From assembly GCA_023391095.1 (NCBI GenBank), contig JAEWBN010000014.1:1-64000 (forward strand): a stretch of DNA of 64,000 bases. The letters are read 5' to 3'. Of the stretch, positions 28,113-36,441 are shown one piece after another (within the stretch, counting starts at the first letter, position 1; every line of letters begins with the position of its first letter). The translations under genes and the position numbers were made by a program. The stretch is from Pseudomonadota bacterium (GTDB taxonomy: Bacteria; Pseudomonadota; Alphaproteobacteria; Rhizobiales; Devosiaceae). The notes beneath the pieces were generated by a model that made no database searches, was not told the DNA's origin, and saw nothing but the letters and a program-made list of their open reading frames with translations.

Positions 28113-28562
28113 TTAGCGTTGAGGGTCCGCTTTCGCCCTTGTGGTGATCCAAAGGGCAGTCTCGGGTGAAATTTCGCGCAAGGGCGCGAGAACGAAGTCG
28201 CGCTCGTGGGCAAATCGATGCGGCAGGGTCAGCTTGGCCGTGTCCATCTCGACGCGTTCATAGGCGATGAGGTCGATGTCGATGACGCGCGGCCCCCAGA
28301 CCTCGACGCGCACCCGGCCCATGTCGCGCTCGATGTCGAGACAGGCATGAAGCAGGTCGACTGGGGTCAGGTCCGTTTTGACCGCGACGGCCATGTTGGC
28401 GAAATCGGGTTGATCGGTGTTGCCCCAGGCCCTGGTGCGGATGATTGACGACTGGGCAGTAACGGCGATGTGGCTGTGGGCGTCGAGCTGGCGGACGGCA
28501 TCGGCCAGCTGCGCGGCAGGATCGCCGATATTGGCGCCGAGACTGAGCCAGGCTGTCGGCAT
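28113..28562 (-). CDS. folK: 6-hydroxymethyl-7,8-dihydropterin pyrophosphokinase
   Basis: FolK transfers pyrophosphate from ATP to hydroxymethyl-dihydropterin in folate synthesis. The 149-residue protein has LSLGANIGDP, the catalytic loop with WGNTDQPDF and the signature GPRVIDIDLI (two metal-binding Asp). It abuts folB (shared base) in folP-folB-folK order on the minus strand. Confidence 0.97.
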   Translation of the reverse strand: MPTAWLSLGANIGDPAAQLADAVRQLDAHSHIAVTAQSSIIRTRAWGNTDQPDFANMAVAVKTDLTPVDLLHACLDIERDMGRVRVEVWGPRVIDIDLIAYERVEMDTAKLTLPHRFAHERDFVLAPLREISPETALWITTRAKADPQR

Positions 28563-28957
28563 CAGGCGGGGCGGACGCGATGGAGTTCGATGGCGGCCTC
28601 GCCGCGCACCATGGCAATGGGCGCTTCGGGCTTGCGGACGCGGACGATGATCCAGTTGATGTCGGAAAAGGCCGCGAAGAGATCGTCGACGATGGCTTGG
28701 CCCACGGCTTCGATCAGCTTCATGCGTCGTGTCTCGAAGGCGGCCTTCACCACATCATAGATGTCGGCATAGGACACGGTGGCGCCGATGGCATCGGTCT
28801 GGGCGGGGCTCGAGAGATCGACGCCGCATTGCAGGTCGATGAGGAAGCGCTGGCCGAGGCGCGCTTCTTCGCTGAAGAGACCGTGATAGCCATAAAAGCC
28901 CAGGTCATTGAGGATGATGCGGTCGCCGGTAAAGGGTTGGGTCATTGCAGTGTCCAT
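28562..28957 (-). CDS. folB: Dihydroneopterin aldolase
   Basis: FolB cleaves dihydroneopterin to hydroxymethyl-dihydropterin. The 131-residue protein shows YGYHGLFSEE near the N-terminus, SYADIYDVV, the catalytic-region LIEAVGQ and VRKPEAPI. Starts at 28957 and 28945 (MTQPF) are both possible; the second gives 127 residues. It lies between folP and folK, consistent with an operon. Confidence 0.95.
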   Translation of the reverse strand: MDTAMTQPFTGDRIILNDLGFYGYHGLFSEEARLGQRFLIDLQCGVDLSSPAQTDAIGATVSYADIYDVVKAAFETRRMKLIEAVGQAIVDDLFAAFSDINWIIVRVRKPEAPIAMVRGEAAIELHRVRPA

Positions 28958-28993
28958 TGGCCGGGTGAGCCGAGCCCGAAAACAAATCTCAAG

Positions 28994-29022
28994 ATGGGCC
29001 CCGGCCTCGGCAGGGGTGACAG
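28994..29022. repeat. Short GC-rich intergenic palindrome between folP and folB
   Basis: GGGCCCCGGCCTCGGCAGGGG followed by TGAC is an imperfect palindrome. It resembles the dispersed intergenic repeats common in rhizobia (see 29955-29980 and 40532-40557). It could also act as an mRNA hairpin. Confidence 0.4.
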
Positions 29023-29883
29023 TCAGCGTGGGGTCGTATCCGGCAAACCATATAGGGTCGCTTCGGCGACGCGAAGGGCGTCGCGGTTCTCGGCGACGTC
29101 ATGCACGCGAAAAATGTGGCCGCCGCGCTCATAGGCCTGGACGGTGGTGGCCAACGTGCCGGGGAGGCGTTCGCCGGGCTGATTGTCCAGCAGCTTACCG
29201 ATCATGGACTTTCGCGATGTGCCGATCAGCATGGCCTGGTTTGGAAAATGCTGAATCAGTTCGGGGAGTTGGCGCAGGATGCTGTAGTTTTGAGTCAGCG
29301 TCTTGGTGAAGCCGAAGCCCGGATCGAGGATGACATGGGCCGGATCGAGGCCGGCTGCCTCGGCCAGGGCGAGGCTATGGCCAAACCATCGGGTCATGGA
29401 CGGGATGGGGTCGGTCTCGGCCGTCCAAGTGCGGTCCCAGTGCATGGCGATGACCGGGGCGCCGTGGAGCGCCGCCACCTCGGCCATTTCGGGCGCGCCT
29501 TGAAGGCCTGTGACGTCGTTGACGATATCGGTGCCGGCCTGCAGCGCCTGATCGGCCACGAGCGGCTTCATCGTGTCGATGGAAATGGGAGCGGCGATGC
29601 CCTCGGCGCGCAGCGCGTCGATAACAGGCATGACGCGGTCGAGCTCTTCCTGGACGCCGACCGGATCGGCGCCGGGCCGTGTGCTTTCGCCGCCGATGTC
29701 GAGAATGTCGGCACCCTGGGCGAGCATGAGCCGGGCATGTGCGAGGGCAGCATCGATGTGATTGTGGGTGCCGCCGTCGGAAAAACTGTCGGGGGTGACG
29801 TTGAGAATGCCCATGACCAGTGCACGCGGGCCGAGGACGAGAGGCGGGCGGTTGCGCAGGGGGATGGTGTGGGTGGTGTGCAT
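29023..29883 (-). CDS. folP: Dihydropteroate synthase
   Basis: FolP condenses p-aminobenzoate with the pterin pyrophosphate and is the sulfonamide target. The 286-residue protein has MGILNVTPDSFSDGG, the pABA loop GGESTRPGAD, NDVTGLQG and IGTSRKSMIG. I chose the ATG at 29883; a longer open frame reaches 30042 but its extra residues are repeat-derived and unlike the family. It is the first gene of folP-folB-folK. Confidence 0.97.
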   Translation of the reverse strand: MHTTHTIPLRNRPPLVLGPRALVMGILNVTPDSFSDGGTHNHIDAALAHARLMLAQGADILDIGGESTRPGADPVGVQEELDRVMPVIDALRAEGIAAPISIDTMKPLVADQALQAGTDIVNDVTGLQGAPEMAEVAALHGAPVIAMHWDRTWTAETDPIPSMTRWFGHSLALAEAAGLDPAHVILDPGFGFTKTLTQNYSILRQLPELIQHFPNQAMLIGTSRKSMIGKLLDNQPGERLPGTLATTVQAYERGGHIFRVHDVAENRDALRVAEATLYGLPDTTPR

Positions 29884-29954
29884 GGGCAACTCCGGGTGCG
29901 GCGGCTCGCTGATGCTGGCCTGCGCACATGAAGAGCGGTGTAGGAAGGGGAGAG

Positions 29955-29980
29955 CCCTCGGGTCAAGCCCGCGGGTGACG
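29955..29980. repeat. Dispersed palindromic repeat, copy A
   Basis: CCCTCGGG-TCAAG-CCCGCGGG followed by TGACG, 26 bases, matches 40532-40557 with one mismatch. It is a small stem with a TCAAG loop, typical of repeated intergenic palindromes in alphaproteobacteria. Confidence 0.75.
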
Positions 29981-30023
29981 ATAGGGGGGCTGGGGAGTTC
30001 AGGGGGCAGGAGGTGATCAGTGG

Positions 30024-30110
30024 GGATTGGGTGCGTGGGCACCCCCTCCGAGCGACGCTAGGCTCCTGCGTCGCCAAGCTTTGCTTGCCTCCCCCGTGAA
30101 GGGGGAGGTG
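30024..30110. repeat. 87-bp direct repeat, copy 1
   Basis: An 87-bp sequence here recurs at 30201-30287 with one mismatch (CCCCCTCCG versus CCCCTTCCG). It ends in a hairpin CCTCCCCC-GTGAA-GGGGGAGG (30088-30108). The two copies lie in the 417-bp gap between folP and cysW. Confidence 0.95.
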
Positions 30111-30156
30111 CGGAAAGAGCGGGGGGTACAGGGGTTGTTGGAGGCGTGGTCCGACA

Positions 30157-30177
30157 CCCTCCCCTTGACGGGGAGGG
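30157..30177. repeat. Hairpin between the 87-bp repeats
   Basis: CCCTCCCC (30157-30164) pairs with GGGGAGGG (30170-30177) around TTGAC. It is related in sequence to the hairpins inside the flanking direct repeats. Confidence 0.7.
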
Positions 30178-30200
30178 CTGGGGAGGGGTGGTCGCGGGCA

Positions 30201-30287
30201 GGATTGGGTGCGTGGGCACCCCTTCCGAGCGACGCTAGGCTCCTGCGTCGCCAAGCTTTGCTTGCCTCCCCCGTGAAGGGGGAGGTG
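30201..30287. repeat. 87-bp direct repeat, copy 2
   Basis: This is the second copy of the repeat at 30024-30110, differing by one base. It ends 13 bp downstream of the cysW stop codon. Its terminal hairpin could also protect or terminate the cys transcript. Confidence 0.95.
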
Positions 30288-30300
30288 AAGAAGGGCAGCG

Positions 30301-31110
30301 TCAGCCGTGCTGGCGGGATTCGAGGGCGGCTTTGAGGATGAGGGTGAGGACGGCGATCAGCGTCAGGGTGGAGGCGGCGGCGAAGGCGCCGGTGACGTTG
30401 AAGTCGTTGAACAAGAGATTGATCTGGAGCGGCAGGGTGTTGGTCTGACCGCGTATCGCGCCGGAGACGACGGATACCGATCCGAATTCGCCCATGGCGC
30501 GGGCATTGGTCAGGACGGCGCCATAGATCAGCGCCCAGCGGATATTGGGCAGGGTGACGAAGGCGAACATCTGCCAGCCGTTGGCGCCCAGTGACAGCGC
30601 GGCTTCCTCGTCCTCGGTGCCCTGCTGGCTCATCAGGGGAATGAGTTCGCGCGCGACGAAGGGGGCGGTCACGAAGAGGCTGACCAGAATGATGGCCAGC
30701 GGCGTGAACATGACCTGGATATTGTTGGCCTGGAGGAAGGGACCGAGCAGTCCCTGGGCGCCATAGAGGAAGAGATAGGTGACGCCGGCGACGATGGGGC
30801 TCATGGCGGCCGGAAGCTCGATGAGGCTGATCAACAATTGCCGGCCGCGAAAGCGGAAGCGCGCCACCAGCCAGGCGAGAGCGGCGCCCACCACGATATT
30901 GATCGGTACCACGATGATGGCGGTGATCACGGTCAGCCAGATGGCGTGGAGCGTGTTGGGGTGGAGGATGTTCGCCAGATAAACGCCGACGCCTTCGCGC
31001 AGGGCGAAGGAGAAGATGAGCGCCAAAGGCACGACGAGGATCAGCCCGGCGAAGAGGAAGGCAAGCGCGACGAGGGCGATCTGGCCGGGGGAACGGGCGG
31101 GGGTGGTCAT
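30301..31110 (-). CDS. cysW: Sulfate ABC transporter permease CysW
   Basis: CysW is one of the two membrane subunits of the sulfate/thiosulfate importer. The 269-residue protein has about six hydrophobic segments and the permease EAA loop (EEAALSLGANGWQMFAFVTLP) that contacts the ATPase. It lies 172 bp after cysT; the spacer is a repeat element. No ATPase gene follows, unlike the usual cysPTWA order. Confidence 0.95.
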   Translation of the reverse strand: MTTPARSPGQIALVALAFLFAGLILVVPLALIFSFALREGVGVYLANILHPNTLHAIWLTVITAIIVVPINIVVGAALAWLVARFRFRGRQLLISLIELPAAMSPIVAGVTYLFLYGAQGLLGPFLQANNIQVMFTPLAIILVSLFVTAPFVARELIPLMSQQGTEDEEAALSLGANGWQMFAFVTLPNIRWALIYGAVLTNARAMGEFGSVSVVSGAIRGQTNTLPLQINLLFNDFNVTGAFAAASTLTLIAVLTLILKAALESRQHG

Positions 31111-31123
31111 AGGGTGCCTCCCT

Positions 31124-31260
31124 TACCTCTCCCTCTGGGGGAGAGGCCGGCGGCGCAGCCGACGGGTGAGGGGGCCTTGAATAAGCCTGAGTTCGAGGAA
31201 GCCCCCCTCACCCGACCCGAAGACGGGTCGACCTCTCCCCCGGAAGGAGAGGTGAAGAAG
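31124..31260. repeat. Long imperfect inverted repeat between cysT and cysW
   Basis: The outer arms CTTACCTCTCCC (31124 on) and GGAGAGGTGAAG (ending 31259) are complementary apart from one or two bases. The next inner segments GGGGGAGAGG and CCTCTCCCCC also match, as do GGGTGAGGGGG and CCCCCCTCACCC. The roughly 137-bp palindrome around CCTTGAATAAGCC resembles a rhizobial MITE or RPE-type element. Confidence 0.8.
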
Positions 31261-31282
31261 GGCAGGTGCAAAGCCATCGCCG

Positions 31283-32119
31283 TCATGCGTTTCTCTCCAC
31301 GTAGCGCGTTTGCCAGGCGGCGAGGGCGTTGGTGGCGAGGAGGGTGAGGAAAGCGACGAGAAGGAGGACGAAGGCCAGCGCGGCGGCGGCTTCGTAATTG
31401 TATTCGTCGAGCCGGATATAGATGAGCAGGGACACGATTTCGGTGACGCCGGGTAGGTTGCCGGCGATAAAGACGACGGCGCCGAATTCGCCCAGCGAGC
31501 GGGCAAAGGACAGAACACTGCCGCTTATAAAGGCCGGCAGGATGGTGGGCCAGATGATGCGGGTGAAGACCTGCCAGCGGGAGGCGCCAAGCGTCATGGC
31601 GGCGGATTCGAGGCCCTGGTCGAGATCTTCCAGCACGGGCTGAACCGCGCGCACCACAAAGGGAATGGAGGTGAAGGTCATGGCGGCGACGATGCCGAGC
31701 TGGGTGTAGTTGACCTTGATGCCCATGGGTTCGAGGACCTGGCCATACCAGCCGGTATTGGCAAAAAGCGTCACAAGAACAAGGCCGGCAACGGCGGTGG
31801 GCAGGGCGAAGGGCAGATCGACCAGCGCATCGAGAATGCGGCGGCCCGGGAAGCTGTAGCGCGTGAGCACCCAGGCCAGGAGCAGGCCGATAACGCCATT
31901 GAGGATGGTGGCATAAAGGGCCGAAGAGAAGGTGATCTGATAAGCGGCGAGGGCGCGGCGCGAAGTGGTGATGCGCCAGAACTCCTCAAAGCCCATCCCG
32001 GACACCTTGAGCAGCATGGCGGCGATCGGCAGCAGGATGATGAGCGTGATGTAGAAGAGCGAAATGCCCATGGTCAGCCCGAATCCGGGAAGCAGGTGCT
32101 TGCTGGCTGGCTTGGGCAT
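31283..32119 (-). CDS. cysT: Sulfate ABC transporter permease CysT (CysU)
   Basis: CysT is the second membrane subunit of the sulfate importer. The 278-residue protein has about six transmembrane segments, the LVDLPFALPTAVAGLVL segment typical of CysT, and an EAA loop (ESAAMTLGASRWQVFTRI). I chose the ATG at 32119, preceded by AGGA six bases away; an ATG at 32134 is an alternative. It is separated from the binding-protein gene by a 178-bp spacer with a hairpin repeat. Confidence 0.95.
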   Translation of the reverse strand: MPKPASKHLLPGFGLTMGISLFYITLIILLPIAAMLLKVSGMGFEEFWRITTSRRALAAYQITFSSALYATILNGVIGLLLAWVLTRYSFPGRRILDALVDLPFALPTAVAGLVLVTLFANTGWYGQVLEPMGIKVNYTQLGIVAAMTFTSIPFVVRAVQPVLEDLDQGLESAAMTLGASRWQVFTRIIWPTILPAFISGSVLSFARSLGEFGAVVFIAGNLPGVTEIVSLLIYIRLDEYNYEAAAALAFVLLLVAFLTLLATNALAAWQTRYVERNA

Positions 32120-32188
32120 GGGGGTCCTAATCATGCAGAGAGGCGAGCCTAGGCCCGCCTGTGTTTTGGAGGAAGTAACCCCCACCTA

Positions 32189-32211
32189 ACCTCCCCCTGA
32201 AGGAGGGGGAG
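32189..32211. repeat. Hairpin repeat between the sulfate-binding protein and cysT
   Basis: CCTCCCCCT and AGGGGGAGG pair perfectly around GAAGG. The unit is nearly identical to the hairpins at 30088-30108 and so belongs to the same dispersed family. Confidence 0.8.
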
Positions 32212-32297
32212 GAATGTATCGAGTGTGTGGTCAGTATTTCGACGTTTACCCAACTGCTCCTGCCCCTCAATGGGAGGGCGGGATGGGAGCGGCAGAA

Positions 32298-33299
32298 TTA
32301 CTGGTTGAGGAACACCTTATCGAGCAGGCCGCCGTCGGCGAAGTGGACTTCGGAGGCCTCGGCCCAGCCGCCGAATTCGTCTTCGACGGTCACGAGGCGC
32401 ACTTCGGGGAACTGCTCGGCATGGGCGGCAAGGACGGTTTCGTCATAGGGGCGGTGATAGTTGGCGGCGGCCACTTCCTGGCCTTCGGGGGTGAATAGGA
32501 AATCCAGATAGGCCTTGGCCACATTGCGGCTGCCGCGGGCATCGACCACCTTGTCGACGATGGCGACCGGGAATTCGGAGAGGAAGCTGACCGAGGGGGT
32601 GACCGGCTGATAATTGTCGGCACCGAGCAGATTGGTGACGGCCAGGGTTTCGGCTTCGAAGGTGACAAGGACGTCACCCAGCTGGCGCTCCGTGAAGGCG
32701 GTGGTAGCCGCGCGGCCGCCGGTTTCGAATACGGGGACGTTGTTGAAGAGCTTGGTGAGGAACTCCTCGACCTTGGCTTCGTCGCCCGCATATTCCTCGG
32801 TCGCCCAGGCGCGGGCAGCCAGGTAGGTGTAGCGGCCGTTGCCGGAGGTCTTGGGGTTGGGGAAGATCACCTGCACGCCTTCGGCGGCCAGATCGCCCCA
32901 GTCGGTGATGTTCTTGGGATTGCCGGCTCGGACCAGGAAAGACGGGAAGGAATAGAACGGCGCCGCGTTGTTGGGGAATTCGCTCTGCCAGTCTTCCGAG
33001 ACGTAGCCGCCTTCGACGAGGCGGGCGACGTCGGTGACCTGATTGAAGGTCACAACATCGGCCTGGAGGCCTTCGAGGATGGCGCGGGCCTGGGCCGAGG
33101 AGCCAGCATGGGACTGATTGATCGTAGTGGTCGCCCCGGTGGCCGCATAGGCAGCGTTTTCAGCTTCGAACAGCTCGCGGGCAATGTCGTAGGAGGCGTT
33201 GAGAATGTCGGTGGGCTGGGCCAGAACCGGCGTGGCGGCGAGGGCCAGGGCGGCGACAGCGGAGGCGAGGAGCTTGTTCATCGGACGCTTGAAATCCAT
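32298..33299 (-). CDS. Sulfate/thiosulfate-binding periplasmic protein
   Basis: This 333-residue protein begins with a signal peptide (cleavage likely after PVLA, about residue 27). It has family signatures LNASYDIARELFE, QSHAGSSAQARAI, VTFNQVTDV, FPNPKTSGNGRYTYLAA and the C-terminal YHRPYDETVLA. It matches the Sbp/CysP group of sulfate-binding proteins; Sbp and CysP cannot be separated by eye. First gene of the sulfate importer operon (minus strand). Confidence 0.94.
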   Translation of the reverse strand: MDFKRPMNKLLASAVAALALAATPVLAQPTDILNASYDIARELFEAENAAYAATGATTTINQSHAGSSAQARAILEGLQADVVTFNQVTDVARLVEGGYVSEDWQSEFPNNAAPFYSFPSFLVRAGNPKNITDWGDLAAEGVQVIFPNPKTSGNGRYTYLAARAWATEEYAGDEAKVEEFLTKLFNNVPVFETGGRAATTAFTERQLGDVLVTFEAETLAVTNLLGADNYQPVTPSVSFLSEFPVAIVDKVVDARGSRNVAKAYLDFLFTPEGQEVAAANYHRPYDETVLAAHAEQFPEVRLVTVEDEFGGWAEASEVHFADGGLLDKVFLNQ

Positions 33300-33393
33300 C
33301 GGGTTGGGTCGATTGACCCTGTGATGCGACGGGTTTCAGCGCGGCGTAAAGCGACAAATGCTTGTTTCGGATGAGTAATTTACCCAAGCAAAA

Positions 33394-33420
33394 CGCCCGG
33401 CAAAGACGTTTCGCCGGGCG
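33394..33420 (-). terminator. Terminator of the small membrane protein gene
   Basis: CGCCCGGC (33394-33401) and GCCGGGCG (33413-33420) form an 8-bp stem, followed on the minus strand by TTTTGC. It lies between the stop of the GlsB-like gene and the sulfate-binding protein promoter region. Confidence 0.75.
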
Positions 33421-33452
33421 AAGACTTTACGCCAAATTCTTTCGGCCGGCAG

Positions 33453-33704
33453 CTAGCGCCGGACAGCCCTGGCGATGGCGATGATGATGCAGGCGCCGAT
33501 GAAACCGGCGATGAGATAGCCGAGCCAGCCCCCGAAGGAGATGCCGAGCAGGCCAAAGATCAGGCTGGCGATAATGGCCCCCACGATACCCAGGATGACG
33601 TTCATCAGAACGCCGCCACCCGAGTTCATGAACCGGCTCGCAAGCCAACCCGCAAGACCGCCGATGATAATCGCGGCGAGCCAACCAACTCCGTCAAATC
33701 CCAT
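33453..33704 (-). CDS. GlsB/YeaQ/YmgE-family stress-response membrane protein
   Basis: This 83-residue hydrophobic protein starts at 33704 after a GGAGG site. Three glycine-rich transmembrane segments carry the family pattern GGLAGWLASRFMN, VILGIVGAIIA and GGWLGYLIAGFIGA. Such proteins are general-stress-induced in many bacteria, with unknown molecular function (the historical name transglycosylase-associated is not supported biochemically). Confidence 0.9.
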   Translation of the reverse strand: MGFDGVGWLAAIIIGGLAGWLASRFMNSGGGVLMNVILGIVGAIIASLIFGLLGISFGGWLGYLIAGFIGACIIIAIARAVRR

Positions 33705-33838
33705 ATTACCCTCCTCATTGTGTGAGTCTTCCCACAACGACAGCGTGCCACGTTTGTTGCGAAAGGCAAGCGGGGGTGGTGAATGGGCGCTTTACATCTG
33801 ATCTCGAAACGGCACAGTGGGCGAAACGGGAGGTTCAC

Positions 33839-34756
33839 ATGGGCAAGCAGCTGATCACGACGCTGGGGCGGTATGAGCGGGAAGAGCTGGGGCTGATCCT
33901 GCCGCATGAGCACGTATTCGTGGATTTGAGAACGCCGAACACGCCCGGCTATGGGGTTGCCGATCCGGAGGATGTGGTGCGGCTGATGGGGCCGCAGATC
34001 GAGGCGATCAAGGCGCAGGGGGTGACGGCGCTGGTGGAATGCTCGACCGGCGGGGTGGCGCTGCGGGTCGATATCGACCTTGCGGTCTCCAAAGCCACCG
34101 GCATGCCTATCGTCGTGCCGACGGGCAATTACCGGGAGCCGTGGATTCCGGACTGGGTGGCCGAGGCTTCGGCGGACGATCTGGAACGCTGGATGGTCAA
34201 GGAGCTGACCGAGGGCGTGGGCGATACCGGGGTGGCTGCCGCCTGGATCAAGGTCAGCGCCGGCGATGACGGGATCACGCCGATGGAGTCAAAGATCCTA
34301 CGGGCGGCGGCGCGGGCTTCGGCGCAGACCGGAGCGATCATCGGGTCGCATACGATCAAGGGGCGGGTTGTGCTTGACCAGCTCGATATCATCGAGGCGG
34401 AGGGCGGGTCGGCCAGCCGCTTCATTTCGATCCACACGCAGGCTGAGCCCGATTTCGGGTTGCATCAGGCGGTGTTCGACCGCGGGGCGTGGCTCGAGAT
34501 CGACAACATAGGCTGGGTGCCGGATAGCGAGACGCTGGATCTGGTGCTGAAGTCGCTCGCGGCCGGGCAGGGCGAGCGGTTGCTGCTGAGCCATGACATG
34601 GGCTGGTACGACCCGGCCCAGCCGGGTGGGGGCACGCCACGGCCCTATACGCATCTGGTGGCGACTTTCCTGCCGCTCATGCGCGAGGCGGGGGTGGATG
34701 AGGCCACCATTACGCGGCTCACGCACGACAACCCGTTTGACGCTTTTGCGCGGTAA
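33839..34756 (+). CDS. Phosphotriesterase-family metal-dependent hydrolase (possible lactonase)
   Basis: This 305-residue amidohydrolase has all binuclear-metal ligands of the PTE family: H23 and H25 (PHEHVFVD), carbamylated-lysine candidate K138 (WIKVSAG), H171 (GSHT), H199 (SIHT) and D253 (SHDMGW). I chose the ATG at 33839 after GGGAGG. PTE-family enzymes of alphaproteobacteria are often lactonases, including sugar-lactone hydrolases. The sugar-acid gene cluster begins about 4.5 kb away, but no operon link is visible. Confidence 0.88.
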   Translation: MGKQLITTLGRYEREELGLILPHEHVFVDLRTPNTPGYGVADPEDVVRLMGPQIEAIKAQGVTALVECSTGGVALRVDIDLAVSKATGMPIVVPTGNYREPWIPDWVAEASADDLERWMVKELTEGVGDTGVAAAWIKVSAGDDGITPMESKILRAAARASAQTGAIIGSHTIKGRVVLDQLDIIEAEGGSASRFISIHTQAEPDFGLHQAVFDRGAWLEIDNIGWVPDSETLDLVLKSLAAGQGERLLLSHDMGWYDPAQPGGGTPRPYTHLVATFLPLMREAGVDEATITRLTHDNPFDAFAR

Positions 34757-34808
34757 GGGCACCGGGGGCGCTTGGACGGTGCATCGACCGTCGGAAATCA
34801 GCCAGGGG

Positions 34809-35027
34809 TCAGTGGCGCACTTCGTAGGGGACGCGGGCGATGAGCTTGCGGCCGGCGTCCTCGATTTCGAAGCAGCCTTTGGTTTCCTCCTCGGCCAGTG
34901 CAACGGCGCCCTGGGCGGCAAAGGTGGCTTCTTCAAGAGCGGTGTTGAGCGAGGGCAGGAGAATGCCGTCGATGTCGAGCTGCAGATGGCCCTCGGCGTC
35001 ACGGTGATTGAAAAAATAGCGTTCCAT
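34809..35027 (-). CDS. DUF6894-type small protein
   Basis: This 72-residue protein, starting at 35027 (MERYFFNHRDAEGHLQLDID), has the YFF-H-RDAEG N-terminus and the LPSLNTALEEA segment of the DUF6894 group, small proteins frequent in Hyphomicrobiales. A longer open frame continues upstream out of phase with rimO and is not used. The function is unknown. It sits downstream of the rimO terminator and converges on the hydrolase gene. Confidence 0.8.
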   Translation of the reverse strand: MERYFFNHRDAEGHLQLDIDGILLPSLNTALEEATFAAQGAVALAEEETKGCFEIEDAGRKLIARVPYEVRH

Positions 35028-35055
35028 AACGTGGCTCCACTTCCTGAGGCACGAA

Positions 35056-35086
35056 CGCAAAAACGCCCGGGACGTTGCCCGGGCGT
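35056..35086 (-). terminator. Terminator after rimO
   Basis: ACGCCCGGG (35063-35071) and CCCGGGCGT (35078-35086) form a 9-bp stem with a six-base loop. On the minus strand it is followed by TTTTTGCG. It lies 20 bp after the rimO stop. Confidence 0.85.
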
Positions 35087-35106
35087 CGATCACTTTTTCG
35101 CGGTGG

Positions 35107-36441
35107 TCAGGCCAGGGCGGGCGCGGCCGGTTCGGCAAAGAGGTCGTATTCGTCGTTGTCGGTGACGCGGACCGAGACGATGTCGCCGATCTTGATGTTG
35201 GTGGCATTGTCGATGATGACTTGGCCGTCGATTTCCGGCGCATCCCACTTGGAGCGGGCAATGGCGCGGTTTTCCTCGGGGCGGACATCGTCGACGATGA
35301 CGTCGATGGTGCGGCCGACCTTCTTCTGAAGCTGGCCGAAGGACACGTTCTGCGCCACTTCCATGAGCTGGGCGAAGCGTTCTTCCTTGACCTCGTCGGG
35401 GACGACGCCGGGAAGCTCGTTCGCGGTGGCACCGGTGACGGGCTCGTATTTGAAGCAGCCGGCACGGTCGATTTCGGCTTCCTCGATGAAATCGAGCAGC
35501 ATTTCGAAATCCTCGTCCGTCTCGCCGGGGAAGCCGACGATGAAGTTCGAGCGCACGGTCAGGTCAGGCACCTGCCGCTTCCAGTCGAGGATGCGGTTGA
35601 GCGTCTTTTCCTGATGCGCCGGGCGGCGCATGGCCTTGAGCACGTTGGGAGAGGCGTGCTGGAAGGGAATGTCGAGATAGGGCAGGACGAGGCCTTCGGC
35701 CATCAGTTCCATGACCGGATCGACATGGGGGTAGGGGTAGACGTAGTGGAGGCGCACCCAGGCGCCGAGCTCGCCCAGTTCCTTGGCCAGATCGTAGAAC
35801 TTGGCCCGGACTTCGCGGCCGCGATACTTGCTCGTGGCATATTTGAGGTCGAGACCGTAGGCGCTGGTGTCCTGGGAGATGACCAGCAGTTCCTTGACCC
35901 CGGAGCGGATGAGGCCCTCGGCTTCCGACAGAATGCCGGCGGCCGGGCGCGAGGCGAGGTCGCCGCGAATCTGGGGGATGATGCAGAAGGAGCAGCGATT
36001 GTTGCAGCCTTCGGAAATCTTGAGATAGGCGTAGTGGCGCGGCGTCAGCTTGAGGCCGCTTTCGGGCACCAGGTCGACAAAGCGGTTGGGCACGGGCGGC
36101 AGGTGGTCATGGACCGCCGAGACAACGCTTTCGTATTGATGCGGGCCGGTAATGGCGAGCACGGAGGGGTGGGTTTCGCGGATGAGGTTTTCCTCGATAC
36201 CCAGGCACCCGGTCACGATGACCTTGCCGTTTTCGTTCAGGGCTTCGCCGATGGCTTCCAGACTTTCCTGCTTGGCGGAATCGAGGAAGCCGCAGGTGTT
36301 GACGAGCACGATGTCGGCGCCGGCGTAATCGCGGCTGAACGAATAGCCCTGCGCACGCAGCGTGGTCATGATGCGTTCGCTATCGACGAGAGCCTTGGGG
36401 CAGCCGAGGCTGACGAGGCCAATTTTTGGCGCCTGTGTCAT
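35107..36441 (-). CDS. rimO: Ribosomal protein S12 methylthiotransferase RimO
   Basis: RimO inserts sulfur and a methyl group at the Asp of S12. The 444-residue protein has the N-terminal UPF0004 domain with three cluster cysteines (SLGCPKA, NTCGF, TGCLG), the radical-SAM motif CNNRCSFC and a C-terminal TRAM domain. I chose the ATG at 36441 (MTQAPKIGL); the upstream in-frame extension is not conserved. SLGCPK and QDTSAYG distinguish it from MiaB. Confidence 0.97.
   Translation of the reverse strand: MTQAPKIGLVSLGCPKALVDSERIMTTLRAQGYSFSRDYAGADIVLVNTCGFLDSAKQESLEAIGEALNENGKVIVTGCLGIEENLIRETHPSVLAITGPHQYESVVSAVHDHLPPVPNRFVDLVPESGLKLTPRHYAYLKISEGCNNRCSFCIIPQIRGDLASRPAAGILSEAEGLIRSGVKELLVISQDTSAYGLDLKYATSKYRGREVRAKFYDLAKELGELGAWVRLHYVYPYPHVDPVMELMAEGLVLPYLDIPFQHASPNVLKAMRRPAHQEKTLNRILDWKRQVPDLTVRSNFIVGFPGETDEDFEMLLDFIEEAEIDRAGCFKYEPVTGATANELPGVVPDEVKEERFAQLMEVAQNVSFGQLQKKVGRTIDVIVDDVRPEENRAIARSKWDAPEIDGQVIIDNATNIKIGDIVSVRVTDNDEYDLFAEPAAPALA

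Noticed and set aside
29884..30042. N-terminal extension of folP to 30042
   Set aside because: The added residues come from palindromic repeat DNA and are absent from DHPS proteins. The ATG at 29883 gives the normal N-terminus.
30027..30335. 102-codon frame whose protein contains two near-identical copies of a segment
   Set aside because: The duplication comes from the 87-bp direct repeats. There is no ribosome-binding site and the frame runs into cysW on the opposite strand.
30024..32211. CRISPR array suggested by repeated units near the cys genes
   Set aside because: There are only two long direct copies, with no regular spacers, no leader and no cas genes.
34809..35465. 218-codon minus-strand frame ending in the DUF6894 protein
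   Set aside because: The upstream part reads rimO out of phase. Only the last 72 codons, after the ATG at 35027, look like a real protein.
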